A DNA stretch of 64,000 nucleotides from Bradyrhizobium sp. CCBAU 51627 (GTDB lineage Bacteria > Pseudomonadota > Alphaproteobacteria > Rhizobiales > Xanthobacteraceae): positions 34,602-98,601 of the forward strand of contig NZ_LBJG01000083.1 in NCBI RefSeq assembly GCF_028128765.1, given 5' to 3'. The notes under the pieces were generated by a model. The model had not been told where the DNA came from. It searched no databases and saw only the letters and a list, made by a program, of their open reading frames with translations. Positions 34,649 to 43,362 of the stretch are shown here, in pieces (within the stretch, counting starts at the first letter, position 1; each line of letters starts with the position of its first letter). A program made the position numbers and the translations under genes.

Positions 34649-35275
34649 CTAGCGCGACGGGCTGGTGGCGGTCAGCGATGACGTTCCGGTCGAGGCCGCA
34701 AACAAGGCGTTCGTCTGGATGGCGGGGCTCGCTCCGGAGGTGAACGAGATGGGAGAAGGCGAGTTGATTGTCCCGCCGCCGCGCTGATCGGCCGTCGTGC
34801 CTTGTCCGCCGCCCGCGCTCGTGTCGCCGTTCGCGGCCGCGCCCACGATCGCCTCAGTCGGAATATCACCGGTGATGCTTGTAAAGGACTGAATCAGCCC
34901 GGCATTTTCTGTCTTCAACACGACGGCCTGGATTTCCTGAGCAAACTGAGGCTGCGTCAGCACGCAAACCGCGGCAGCGGTGCCCATTCCTGCGCCAACC
35001 GCGCGGCCCTGGTCATCCGAGCTCGCCTTGGCGAGTGAGATCATGCCCTCCAGCGTTTCAGGTCTGTTGGTCAGGAGATCCCGGATCTGAGACGCGAGGC
35101 CGCCCTGACCGTCTTTGAACTGGTTGAGCAAAGCCTCGGGCTTATCGAGGAACTCGATGGCCCGTTCAGAGCTCACCGCGGCGGGATTTGGAACGCAGCT
35201 GGGCTGGGCTGCAAAGGCCGATGTCGCTGCTGTCATCGCAAGCAAAGTGGCCCCGAGCCCCACGGCTTTAAGCAT
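34649..35275 (-). CDS. Hypothetical secreted Gly/Ser/Thr-rich protein
   Basis: A 208-residue protein with a signal peptide (MLKAVGLGATLLAMTAATSAFA) and a helical domain (residues 25-130, with two Cys in QPSCVPN and AAAVCVLTQ), ending in a Gly/Ser/Thr-rich low-complexity tail (TSAGGGQGTTADQRGGGT). AGGAG four bases before the ATG at 35275 decides the start over two upstream ATGs. It lies between the cysteine protease and the O-antigen-ligase-like gene on the same strand. No family is recognised. Confidence 0.65.
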   Translation of the reverse strand: MLKAVGLGATLLAMTAATSAFAAQPSCVPNPAAVSSERAIEFLDKPEALLNQFKDGQGGLASQIRDLLTNRPETLEGMISLAKASSDDQGRAVGAGMGTAAAVCVLTQPQFAQEIQAVVLKTENAGLIQSFTSITGDIPTEAIVGAAANGDTSAGGGQGTTADQRGGGTINSPSPISFTSGASPAIQTNALFAASTGTSSLTATSPSR

Positions 35276-35322
35276 TCGACTCCTCAATGATGCAATCATG
35301 AAAGTTTGCAAGCAAATTTGTC

Positions 35323-36705
35323 TCAACATATTGGCAAAGCCGCAATTACGCTACTTTTTTGCTCCGCCGAGGACCTGCATTGTGCCAGCCCGCAGCCGGT
35401 GATGGCTGCGAAGAACACGCCGAAGCCGGGGATCTGCAACGAAAAGTCGATGCTCGTATGCAAGAAGCCTAGCGTCGCCACACTTGCGCCGATAATCGGT
35501 ATGTAGCGGTCGCGCCGCCGATGCAAGCTTCCGTTTAGCAGCTGGTAAAGATACCAGAGACATGTGACCATAATCAAACACGCGGCGGGGATGCCGAGCT
35601 CAACTGCAAGCTCAAGCGGCGTGCTGTGCGCACGATCCCACACGCCGAGGCTGCCCAGCGCATCGGGCCTGTAGGCCGGAAAGGCACTCTCGAAGTTTCC
35701 GTACCCGATTCCGAGCCAAGGATGCTGCTGGATCATCATCAGTACGGCCCGGTACGCTGTGAACCGCTGTTCATCGACGAGGCCGTAGGTCAAAATTCTT
35801 CCCGCCACGGCACCGCCGACGAGCTGAAACAGAAAGAGCAGCGCGACGGCTGTCCCCGCAATCCATCCCCAGCGGCGAAATTTGCTGACGCGTAGCGGCG
35901 CAAAGAACAGCGCGGTCGCTAGAAAGACGGTCAGGATCAGCAGCAAAAGCCCCGCGCGCGAACCCGTCATGGCCGTCGCCACCAGGCAAACGACAAAGCC
36001 GCCGGCCAGTGCAAATGGCGAGGCGAGATAATAGGCAATCAGTGCCGTCATCCGCCGCGACGGCGGGCGGGCCGGCCGATCCTGGCGATAGATAAAGCGC
36101 AATAATGGCGCGAGAAACAGCAGCGCGCACGTTCCGAAGAACGTGGCAGCCGTGTTTCTGTTGACGAACGTTCCGGTGACGAAGCCGAGATAGGCTTCCT
36201 TGCGACGGAACAGGAGCGTGGTCGGATCGCCAATTCCGGCCAGGATTGCATAGAGCGCGTAGCCGAGGCCTGCCCAGGCCAGGATACGCAGCAGCTGCCG
36301 CGCATGCTCCGCGTTCGTTGCGATGTAGGCTGCACGCGTGAAGGCAAGCGCGAACAGCAGCGGATAGCCGAATGCGAGCCAGGGACCGTTCGCCGTAACG
36401 GAGACGCGATCAGGGAGATCTCTGCTCGTTACGGCTCGCGCCGCCGCCCACGCTGGATCGCCTTGATGAAAGGCTGGATTCGGCCATAACTGCATCGTGA
36501 TCACCGCCGCGACGACGACAAGGACGACGAACAGCGGCGACAGCAAACGGAAATCGTCGACGGTGGCGCTGCGCAAATCGGCAGTGATAAGGCTGAACGC
36601 GAGCAGCACAGTCCAGATGCAGATCCACACCGTCTCGGCGGAGCCGAAGGGGAGCGGGGCCAACACGAAGACGCCGATCGCCGCAAACCGCGAAGTCTTA
36701 TACAA
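35323..36705 (-). CDS. O-antigen ligase / Wzy-type polymerase membrane protein
   Basis: A 460-residue protein with about 12 hydrophobic segments and a large periplasmic loop near the end. The pattern TGSRAGLLLLILTVFL, then HPWLGIGYGNFES, then RAHSTPLELAVELGIPA fits the Wzy/WaaL family (O-antigen_lig domain). A TTG start at 36705 (MYKTSRFAAIG) has CAGGAG six bases upstream and removes a 42-residue low-quality extension. It would polymerise repeat units or transfer chains in the periplasm; which of the two cannot be decided from sequence. Confidence 0.85.
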   Translation of the reverse strand: MYKTSRFAAIGVFVLAPLPFGSAETVWICIWTVLLAFSLITADLRSATVDDFRLLSPLFVVLVVVAAVITMQLWPNPAFHQGDPAWAAARAVTSRDLPDRVSVTANGPWLAFGYPLLFALAFTRAAYIATNAEHARQLLRILAWAGLGYALYAILAGIGDPTTLLFRRKEAYLGFVTGTFVNRNTAATFFGTCALLFLAPLLRFIYRQDRPARPPSRRMTALIAYYLASPFALAGGFVVCLVATAMTGSRAGLLLLILTVFLATALFFAPLRVSKFRRWGWIAGTAVALLFLFQLVGGAVAGRILTYGLVDEQRFTAYRAVLMMIQQHPWLGIGYGNFESAFPAYRPDALGSLGVWDRAHSTPLELAVELGIPAACLIMVTCLWYLYQLLNGSLHRRRDRYIPIIGASVATLGFLHTSIDFSLQIPGFGVFFAAITGCGLAQCRSSAEQKSSVIAALPIC

Positions 36706-37079
36706 AATCAACTCCTGAGGAGTCGCGCTGCGACTCCCGCAATCCAGTTCCTGAAAGCTCGATGCCCTTTTGCCACATTCGTGCCGAATGAATAGGCTAG
36801 TTGCGCTGCTTCGCGAACATGCAGGGTGCACAACATCAATGCCCCCGGCGTCTTGACAAGCCAGCTATGTCGCAGACGGCGCGCTGCTCGTGGTCGAGGC
36901 AAGCGATCTTCGTCTGTCTTTTTCGCTGACGGGCACGTTCCTGCGGCAAATTAGCCGTCGTGCCGCCTCTTGCGAGGTGCACGACTCCTCCAAAACGAAA
37001 TGCATGCGACGAGTGCCGGGCGGACATTGTATTCGCGTCGAATGCTCAGTAGAGATGTTGCACTGCAAGGTGCAAGGAA
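36706..37079. other. 374-base divergent region between ligase-like and acyltransferase genes
   Basis: No gene with good support is seen. It should hold promoters for both directions. At the right end, TTGCAC and GTGCAA (37058-37063 and 37070-37075) form a small inverted repeat that ends at the ribosome binding site of the acyltransferase gene. Confidence 0.5.
37058..37075 (+). promoter_or_regulatory. Inverted repeat abutting the acyltransferase ribosome binding site
   Basis: TTGCAC-N6-GTGCAA ends four bases before the ATG at 37080, with AAGGA overlapping its right edge. In RNA it could fold and mask the site; as DNA it could bind a regulator. Confidence 0.3.
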
Positions 37080-38306
37080 ATGGCCGTGACGGTGCCTGTT
37101 CATCGCGAGAAAGCACATGTCCTTACTCTGGACAGCATTCGAGGAATCGCCGCGGTCACCGTGGTCATTCACCACGTGATCTTGATGCCGACCTTCCTCG
37201 CGGCATTTCCGAACCACGCCTGGCTCGACGGCCCCTTCTTCCGTAGCGGCGGATTTCTGGTCGACCTGTTCTTTGTGCTGAGCGGCATGGTGATGTCGTT
37301 GAGCTACGTGCAACCGGACTTCGGGCATTTCTCCTTGCGCGAGTTCATGCTGCGGCGGTTTGCGCGCGTATATCCGCTGCACATTGTCATGCTCCTCGTC
37401 ATGCTTCTTTTTCGTCTCGCGCGCATCGGACTTGGGCTGCTGCTGGCGGGCGTGGTCATCGCGGCTCCAACCGCGTTCGAGGTCAACAACGGGTACTCCT
37501 TCTTTCTCAACGTATTCCTGCTCCATTCGCTTGGATTCATCCACTACTTGAACTGGAACGCGCCGAGCTGGAGCATCAGTGTCGAGTTCTACACCTATCT
37601 CGTGTTCGGCGTCGTGCTGCTGGTGGCCCAGCGTTTCGGTTCGCTGGTCTGGCTCTACGTTCTCTCCGCCGCGCTCGCGATCGTGAGCTGGCTGGTACTC
37701 ACGGTGGTCATCGCGAGGCCGCATCTGGGCGCTCAATATGATTGGGGCATCCTGCGATGCTTCGTAAGTTTCTTTCTCGGTGTACTCACGGTGAGGGCGG
37801 TGCAAGGTCTGCCGCGCACGATCAGCCCTGGGGCCCAGGGCACCATTCAGTTCGTCGCGATGGTTGCAAGCGTGGTCCATGTCTCCCTGATCGAAGCCTA
37901 TCCGTGGGTCAGCTTCCTTGCGCCGGTGACGTTTGCCGTGTTTCTCGGCTCGCTGCTGGCGTTCCCGCAAGCTGCCGTCGTGCCGTCACTGTTGACGACG
38001 AAGCCGCTGATCTGGCTCGGCCAGCGCTCCTACTCGATCTACATGGTCCACGCATTCGTCGTCGTCTTTGCCGAATATTTCGTTCGCGGCATCGGTCCGC
38101 GCCCCGTCGCGGCGCTGGATGCCATCTATCCCGGCCTGGCGACGACGCTGAACCTTGCGATCGTGCTCGCGGCCGTCCTCGCGCTCTCGCAACTGACCTA
38201 TCGCTATGTCGAATTGCCCGGCGGCCGGCTGGTCAGGAACATGTTCCGCAAGTCGCCGGAATTTTCGACGGGCTCGGCCGCGCCCTCCACACGTCTATCA
38301 GGCTAA
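37080..38306 (+). CDS. Acyltransferase-3 family membrane protein (first of five)
   Basis: A 408-residue protein with about ten membrane helices. The conserved start LDSIRGIAAVTVVIHHVI carries the R-G and catalytic His of the OafA/NolL acyltransferase-3 family. SVEFYTYLVFG and WLGQRSYSIYMVHAF are also typical. It should move an acyl group (acetyl or succinyl in known members) from the cytoplasm to sugar units. It leads a plus-strand operon with the Wzy-like gene and two further acyltransferases. Confidence 0.92.
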   Translation: MAVTVPVHREKAHVLTLDSIRGIAAVTVVIHHVILMPTFLAAFPNHAWLDGPFFRSGGFLVDLFFVLSGMVMSLSYVQPDFGHFSLREFMLRRFARVYPLHIVMLLVMLLFRLARIGLGLLLAGVVIAAPTAFEVNNGYSFFLNVFLLHSLGFIHYLNWNAPSWSISVEFYTYLVFGVVLLVAQRFGSLVWLYVLSAALAIVSWLVLTVVIARPHLGAQYDWGILRCFVSFFLGVLTVRAVQGLPRTISPGAQGTIQFVAMVASVVHVSLIEAYPWVSFLAPVTFAVFLGSLLAFPQAAVVPSLLTTKPLIWLGQRSYSIYMVHAFVVVFAEYFVRGIGPRPVAALDAIYPGLATTLNLAIVLAAVLALSQLTYRYVELPGGRLVRNMFRKSPEFSTGSAAPSTRLSG

Positions 38307-38314
38307 GGACGAGT

Positions 38315-39670
38315 ATGACGACAGTGCAACGAAGCATGGTGGCGATACAGCGAGCTCCGCTGTTCTTGTGGAGCTCGTTCAGCCTCGAAGCGGTTGCGTT
38401 GAGCACGTACTTCCTGCGTGACGATTTTTCGGCCGCCTTGCGCTACTACTTTTCCATTTATCACCTGACGCCGCTCTGGTTCGTTCCGGATGCTTTCGGT
38501 CTGGTCTGCCTCGGCCTGTTCATCTATCGCTGCATCATTCGCAACCGGAGCATCATTGCGGTGCTGGTGCTGCTGCAGATCTTCCTGTCGCTCGGAATCG
38601 GCTATCTCTTCCTCGGGAACACCACGGCGCTGGCTTCGTCCTTCAAGATGATGCTGCCGGTGTTCATCGGGTTCTGCTTCTGCGACGCGGAGACCGGCTC
38701 GTACAAGAAGCTCCTGGTGCTGATGGCCATCCTGTTCTACGTGTCAATCTTCGGTGTGATCCTGTCAGCGCACTGGAAAGCGCCGTGGGTGGGCTACAAC
38801 TACGAGGCCTTCGGCATCAAAAGGCAGGCAGGCCGGGTCTGGTGGTCCGGTGCCGAGCAGCGGCTGTCCGGCTTTTCGGAGGACAACACCGTGGTCAGCC
38901 TCTTCATCCTGGCCACTTTCGTGACGACCTCGATACGCAAGAACATCTGGTGGTGTCTGTTCTTCGGAGGCGTCGCCCTTTATGCGCTGAAGCTGACGAC
39001 GAGCAAAACCACCCTGGGCGTGCTTGTCATGTATCTGGCGGCGCTGATCGTCGTTCGATTGCTGCCGGAACGATTACGCTTCCCGACCGTCAGGATGTTG
39101 GCGATCTGGTCCTATCTGGCGATTCTTGTCCCCATTCTGCTGATCCTGATCTTCGGCGGGACGTCGGTCGGCTCCAAGGATCTATTCTTCAGCCTGATCG
39201 ACCGCATCAACAACAGCTGGCAAAAACCGTTCATCTATCTGACGCAGTTGATGCCGATTGCCTACGTCACCGGATGCGGCGTCGGCTGTTTCAACTACCC
39301 GCAGGCCGCATTCTCGAATCTGGCCTCGTACTGGGTGTCGGTGGACAATTTCTACCTCACGACCTACCTGATGTTCGGCGTGCCGTTCATCATCTTCATG
39401 TTCATGGTGATTCGCGCGACCTTGCTGACGACGGACATCTATAAGCTGTCGCTCACGTTCGTGATGAACATTTTCAGCATCACGGTGGCCGACTACGGGC
39501 CGGCATCGGGCCTTCTGATCATGTCGTTCATCTTCAGCGAGGTGTTCTCGCGACGGGCTTCCTCGTTCTTCCAGGAGAGACGCGGGCTTAAGCCACCGCG
39601 GCGCGCGATCGCTCCCGACGGCGCGCCGGCGATGGCCGGCGCCGTGCCCAGGTTGAACGAGTCGGGTTGA
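38315..39670 (+). CDS. Wzy-type polysaccharide polymerase-like membrane protein
   Basis: A 451-residue, very hydrophobic protein with about 11 membrane helices. The loop with WWSGAEQRLSGFSEDNTVVS and the later YVTGCGVGCFNYPQAAFSN, YWVSVDNFYL segments resemble periplasmic loops of Wzy polymerases or O-antigen-ligase relatives. Translation is taken from the ATG at 38315 (AAGGACGAG just upstream), 8 bases after the acyltransferase stop; the long upstream open frame overlaps that gene. Function is inferred from topology and position, since Wzy proteins share little sequence. Confidence 0.7.
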   Translation: MTTVQRSMVAIQRAPLFLWSSFSLEAVALSTYFLRDDFSAALRYYFSIYHLTPLWFVPDAFGLVCLGLFIYRCIIRNRSIIAVLVLLQIFLSLGIGYLFLGNTTALASSFKMMLPVFIGFCFCDAETGSYKKLLVLMAILFYVSIFGVILSAHWKAPWVGYNYEAFGIKRQAGRVWWSGAEQRLSGFSEDNTVVSLFILATFVTTSIRKNIWWCLFFGGVALYALKLTTSKTTLGVLVMYLAALIVVRLLPERLRFPTVRMLAIWSYLAILVPILLILIFGGTSVGSKDLFFSLIDRINNSWQKPFIYLTQLMPIAYVTGCGVGCFNYPQAAFSNLASYWVSVDNFYLTTYLMFGVPFIIFMFMVIRATLLTTDIYKLSLTFVMNIFSITVADYGPASGLLIMSFIFSEVFSRRASSFFQERRGLKPPRRAIAPDGAPAMAGAVPRLNESG

Positions 39671-39680
39671 AGGACCGGCG

Positions 39681-40784
39681 ATGCACAGACGGCTCGCATT
39701 TATAGACACGCTGCGCGGCATCGCGGTCATTGCCGTGCTGCTGCAACATGCCCTTGAGCAGATCGTGCTGAACCAGGCGTCCGGCGATTATTACCGGGTC
39801 TTCCACGATGCGGTCGGCGAATATTTCAATTTCGGCCGCTTCGGCGTTGTGCTGTTCTTCTTCGTCAGCGGCTTCGTCATTCCTAACAGTTTCCCGAACA
39901 GCCCTGCGCCGATTCGCGATTTTGCCATCAGCCGCTTTTTCAGACTCTACCCGGCCTATTGGGTCTCGATCGCCGTCGTTCTGCTGCTTGCGCCGGCGCT
40001 GGAGGGCAAGACATTTCCTCTGTCGCAGGTCGTTGCCAACATCACCATGCTGCAGATGTTCGTCAATGTGGCGAACCTCAACATCGGATATTGGACGCTG
40101 GCCGTCGAATTGATCTTCTATGTTGCGTGTATCGCGCTGTTCGCGATCGGTCTGCTCAGGGCCCGCTGGACTGCGATCTGCATCATCGTCGCCGCGTCCC
40201 TGCTCGCGATTGTTGCCTTTCCCTTCGTCAAGAGCCACCTGTTCTGGGGCCTGCTCGAGCTCATGCTGGACCTGACCGCGATGTTCTTCGGCAAGGTGGT
40301 CCGCGATGCCGTGTTCGGCGAACGATCCCAGTGGCGCAATGTCGCGCTCTGCGGGCTGCTCTATGTGCTTTATGTTGCGGCCTGCGCCTACCGGCGCTAC
40401 GGCGTGGACTATCAGGACAATTTCTTCTGCGCTTACGGCATGGGCGCCGCCTATATCGGAGCCGCCGGCGTGTTTCTGGCGTTTGCAGGTCTTGGCGAGC
40501 GCGGAGCCTCGAGCGTTCTGTCCTTTGTCGGCCGCATCAGCTACTCGGTCTATCTGATGGGGCCCTATGTGCTGGTTGTGATCGTGCAGTTTTTCGGCAC
40601 GGGTCAGAGCCCGGCGCAATGGTCACTCTTCGTCGTCGGAGTTGTTTTGGTGTCGATCTTAGTCAGCTGGTTGAACTATCTGGCTGTGGAGAAGCCGATG
40701 GTGACCTTTGGTCACCGGTTTCGTTCGCAGGCATTTGCCGCGGTCGCGCTCCAGCCGTCGCTGCGGGGACAGGGGGCCGAATGA
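39681..40784 (+). CDS. Acyltransferase-3 family membrane protein (second of five)
   Basis: A 367-residue, ten-helix protein. FIDTLRGIAVIAVLLQHALE has the R-G and H of the family; LFFFVSGFVIPNS, FRLYPAYWVSIAVVL and WTLAVELIFYVACI follow as expected. It begins 10 bases after the Wzy-like gene and overlaps the next acyltransferase by 4 bases (ATGA), so the two are coupled. The acyl group and target sugar are not known. Confidence 0.92.
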   Translation: MHRRLAFIDTLRGIAVIAVLLQHALEQIVLNQASGDYYRVFHDAVGEYFNFGRFGVVLFFFVSGFVIPNSFPNSPAPIRDFAISRFFRLYPAYWVSIAVVLLLAPALEGKTFPLSQVVANITMLQMFVNVANLNIGYWTLAVELIFYVACIALFAIGLLRARWTAICIIVAASLLAIVAFPFVKSHLFWGLLELMLDLTAMFFGKVVRDAVFGERSQWRNVALCGLLYVLYVAACAYRRYGVDYQDNFFCAYGMGAAYIGAAGVFLAFAGLGERGASSVLSFVGRISYSVYLMGPYVLVVIVQFFGTGQSPAQWSLFVVGVVLVSILVSWLNYLAVEKPMVTFGHRFRSQAFAAVALQPSLRGQGAE

Positions 40785-41875
40785 GCAGCCAGGCCGAAAA
40801 AACCTACGCGGAGTCCGGCGGCGCATTCGTGGCGTCAATTCAGGGATTGCGTGGCATTGCTGCGCTCACCGTCCTGATCTGTCACTTTCGCGACATGCCG
40901 AAGGGCGGCATGCCGGATGTCCCGGGCGCGGGCTTTCTGCCGCCGATCTGGCCATGGCTCCAGGCAGTGCTCAACTCGGGCGGTCACGGCGTCGAGCTAT
41001 TCTTCATGATCAGCGGCTTCCTGATTCCCGCCAGCCTCGTACGGCACGCCTCGATCGGGAAGTTCTTCTACGACCGTGTCCTGCGCATCATGCCGCTCTT
41101 CGTCATCCTGCACCTGACGCTGTTTCTGGTAGGGCCGTTTGTCGGATACAAGTTCTTCCGAGGGTTGGATCTGCCTGGCTATGTCGAGATATTCATCGCC
41201 AACCTGTTCTTCCTGCAGAATGCGCTCGGCTTGCCGATCGCTCAGCAGAACGCGTGGACGCTGACCTACGAGTGGGCGTTCTACATCTGGTTTGCGCTGA
41301 GCTTCGGTGCAGTCGTCCGGCTCAAGAACTGGTGGTTGGCAGCTCCCATGATGGTGCTTGCCGTGATTTGCCTGCTCAACTGGCCGATCGCCGCATTCTT
41401 CGGCATCGGCATGCTTTTCAGTGCCACCAACATCCGAATTCCCGCTCCCGGTGTCCTGGGGCTCGTTGCGGGCCTGATCTGCTTCGTTGCAATGTATGCA
41501 GCGCTCGATCTCTTCCATCCGTTCGTCAGCCTCATCCCCGGCTTTCTCCTGTTCGGGATGGTGCTTGCGCCGGGGTCGGGCATCTCGGCCGTGCTCAAAG
41601 TGCCGCCGCTGCAATATCTCGGAAAGATCAGCTACAGCTTCTATCTGGTCCATCCCTTCGTGCTGTTTCCGCTGCAGATGATCGGCTTGAAGCTCGTGGA
41701 CCGCGGCTTCGATCGCTGGGTGCTGTGGTCCGGCTTCGTGATCCTGGGATCGGCCCTGGTGCTGATCGCCAGCGCCATGACCTACGAGATCATCGAGGTC
41801 CGCTTCCGCCGTCTGATCGACGCGACATGCCGCAACGCTCTCTTTGGAGAAGCAGCGCAGCGCCGGCCGGCCTGA
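40781..41875 (+). CDS. Acyltransferase-3 family membrane protein (third of five)
   Basis: A 364-residue protein. SIQGLRGIAALTVLICHFRD carries R-G and H; LFFMISGFLIPASLVRH, WTLTYEWAFYIWFAL and YLGKISYSFYLVHPFV match the family pattern. Its ATG overlaps the upstream stop in ATGA. A much longer open frame through the previous gene is a shadow. It closes the plus-strand operon and is convergent with the minus-strand acyltransferase at 41895. Confidence 0.92.
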   Translation: MSSQAEKTYAESGGAFVASIQGLRGIAALTVLICHFRDMPKGGMPDVPGAGFLPPIWPWLQAVLNSGGHGVELFFMISGFLIPASLVRHASIGKFFYDRVLRIMPLFVILHLTLFLVGPFVGYKFFRGLDLPGYVEIFIANLFFLQNALGLPIAQQNAWTLTYEWAFYIWFALSFGAVVRLKNWWLAAPMMVLAVICLLNWPIAAFFGIGMLFSATNIRIPAPGVLGLVAGLICFVAMYAALDLFHPFVSLIPGFLLFGMVLAPGSGISAVLKVPPLQYLGKISYSFYLVHPFVLFPLQMIGLKLVDRGFDRWVLWSGFVILGSALVLIASAMTYEIIEVRFRRLIDATCRNALFGEAAQRRPA

Positions 41876-41894
41876 TCGCAACCGGCCGGTGCCG

Positions 41895-43259
41895 TCAAGC
41901 CGGCCGTTGATAGAAGCGTCGCAGGCGCAGCGCCGGTTTTTCGATCACGTTCCAGGAGAACGACGCAAATCCCAGCGTCAGCATCACGACGATCGGCAGG
42001 ATCACGGCCAGCGAAAGCCGATGGTCCGACCCCAGCACGCGCTGGGAAATGTCGATCGTCGCCTGGGTGATCGGAAAGCCGTAGAGATAGATGCCGTAGG
42101 AGAGGTCCTGCCGAAACAGGCTGTCGAACGCCTTGAAGCTCTGCATGCCGATATAGACCGTGCAGTAGGTCAGGAAGATGCCGGCGAGCGGCAGCAGCAC
42201 GTTGAGCCACATGATTCCCGCGTAGCAGGCGGCGGAGATCGCAAAGATCGTCCAGTGGATCGGCACGTATCTGGCGTTCAGGCGGAACACGATGCCGAAG
42301 AAGAACATGAAAACGAGATACCAGCCGGCCAGCCTGGTCGAATCGGATCGGACGTTGAAAGTCGCGGGATCGATGAAATAGGCGAGGAGCTCCGCCACCA
42401 GCGCGGCGCCGACCAGAAGCGTGATCCAGCGGACCTTGCGCGTCTCGCTCGAGATCATGTGCGTGAAAAGAAGCGCGAAGGCGAAGACGTAGCACCAGAG
42501 CTCCCAGGGCAGGGTCCAGAGATTGGCGTTGACCATCTCCGGCCAGGGATTGTGCAGGAACAGGCCCGGCAGCTCGAAGGTGACGTGACCGGCGATGTTG
42601 CCGAAATAGCGGTAGAACTGGTACTCCGACAGATATTGCGACAGCGGCAATTGCGTCAGCAGCGGTCCGACGACGAGCGCGCAGAGCGTCACCTCGACAC
42701 TGAGCGCCGGGACGATCCGCAAGACGCGGTTGATGAAGAACGTCTTCAGATCCGGATTCTTGATGGCGCTGCCGGTCACCAGGAATCCGCTCAGCGCGAA
42801 AAACATCCCGACAAGCGCAATCAGGCCGGGTCTGAGAAGCTCCTGGATGATCTCGGAGGCCTGCAGATGGCTGAAGGACAGGGCGGTCAATCCACCCATC
42901 TTGTCAAAGGCGGCCGCGGCTGGATCCTTCAGCACGAACACCGCCATTCCCGGCTCATCGAGCTTCTTGACGAAGGCGGCGCCGGCGAACAGCCCGGCAA
43001 CGGCCACACGACAATGATGTGACAGGATGACCAGCGACAGCAGGTGCCGCATCATGTTGAAGCCTGGTCCGAGGCCGTTGTTCTTGGCCAGGATAGTTTC
43101 CGCGGTGTCGTACCGTGCCAGGCCCGACTGGATCGTATCGGGCAGCTGCCGGAAGCGCGACGGAGCGGAGGGGCGCTCGCGGCCGACCGCGCCCGGCAAC
43201 GAAACGGCCGCGAACTCTGCCTCTCGATCCGTTTGCGACATCTTCGTACGGCCTTTCAT
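41895..43259 (-). CDS. Acyltransferase-3 family membrane protein (fourth of five, long N-terminus)
   Basis: A 454-residue protein with an extra hydrophilic N-terminal region of about 65 residues. The family start is changed to FNMMRHLLSLVILSHHCRV, keeping R and H, and MFFALSGFLVTGSAIKNP and LWTLPWELWCYVFAFALLF follow. SYGIYLYGFPITQATI marks the last part. This subgroup (N-x-x-R-x-x-x-x-x-x-V-x-x-S-H) is common in polysaccharide loci. It lies 103 bases from the fifth copy on the same strand. Confidence 0.9.
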   Translation of the reverse strand: MKGRTKMSQTDREAEFAAVSLPGAVGRERPSAPSRFRQLPDTIQSGLARYDTAETILAKNNGLGPGFNMMRHLLSLVILSHHCRVAVAGLFAGAAFVKKLDEPGMAVFVLKDPAAAAFDKMGGLTALSFSHLQASEIIQELLRPGLIALVGMFFALSGFLVTGSAIKNPDLKTFFINRVLRIVPALSVEVTLCALVVGPLLTQLPLSQYLSEYQFYRYFGNIAGHVTFELPGLFLHNPWPEMVNANLWTLPWELWCYVFAFALLFTHMISSETRKVRWITLLVGAALVAELLAYFIDPATFNVRSDSTRLAGWYLVFMFFFGIVFRLNARYVPIHWTIFAISAACYAGIMWLNVLLPLAGIFLTYCTVYIGMQSFKAFDSLFRQDLSYGIYLYGFPITQATIDISQRVLGSDHRLSLAVILPIVVMLTLGFASFSWNVIEKPALRLRRFYQRPA

Positions 43260-43362
43260 GCGCCTGTCTGGACGGCATCACTGGATGCCACGGAGTTGAA
43301 GCCAATTCATGGCCGCGGCTGCTGCTGCCACAGCATCGGATCGCGGTTTCCGCCCAGCGCCG

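Noticed and set aside
36890..37246. A 118-codon plus-strand frame upstream of the first acyltransferase
   Set aside because: Most of its end overlaps the acyltransferase in another frame, and it is Arg/Ser/Cys-rich with no motif.
37742..38314. A long open frame extending the Wzy-like gene upstream by 191 codons
   Set aside because: It overlaps the acyltransferase gene in another frame and its residues are Arg/Pro/Cys-rich and not membrane-like. The ATG at 38315 has a good ribosome binding site.
39959..40780. A long open frame joined to the third acyltransferase
   Set aside because: It runs through the second acyltransferase in another frame. The ATG at 40781 overlaps the previous stop, and the family start motif follows directly.
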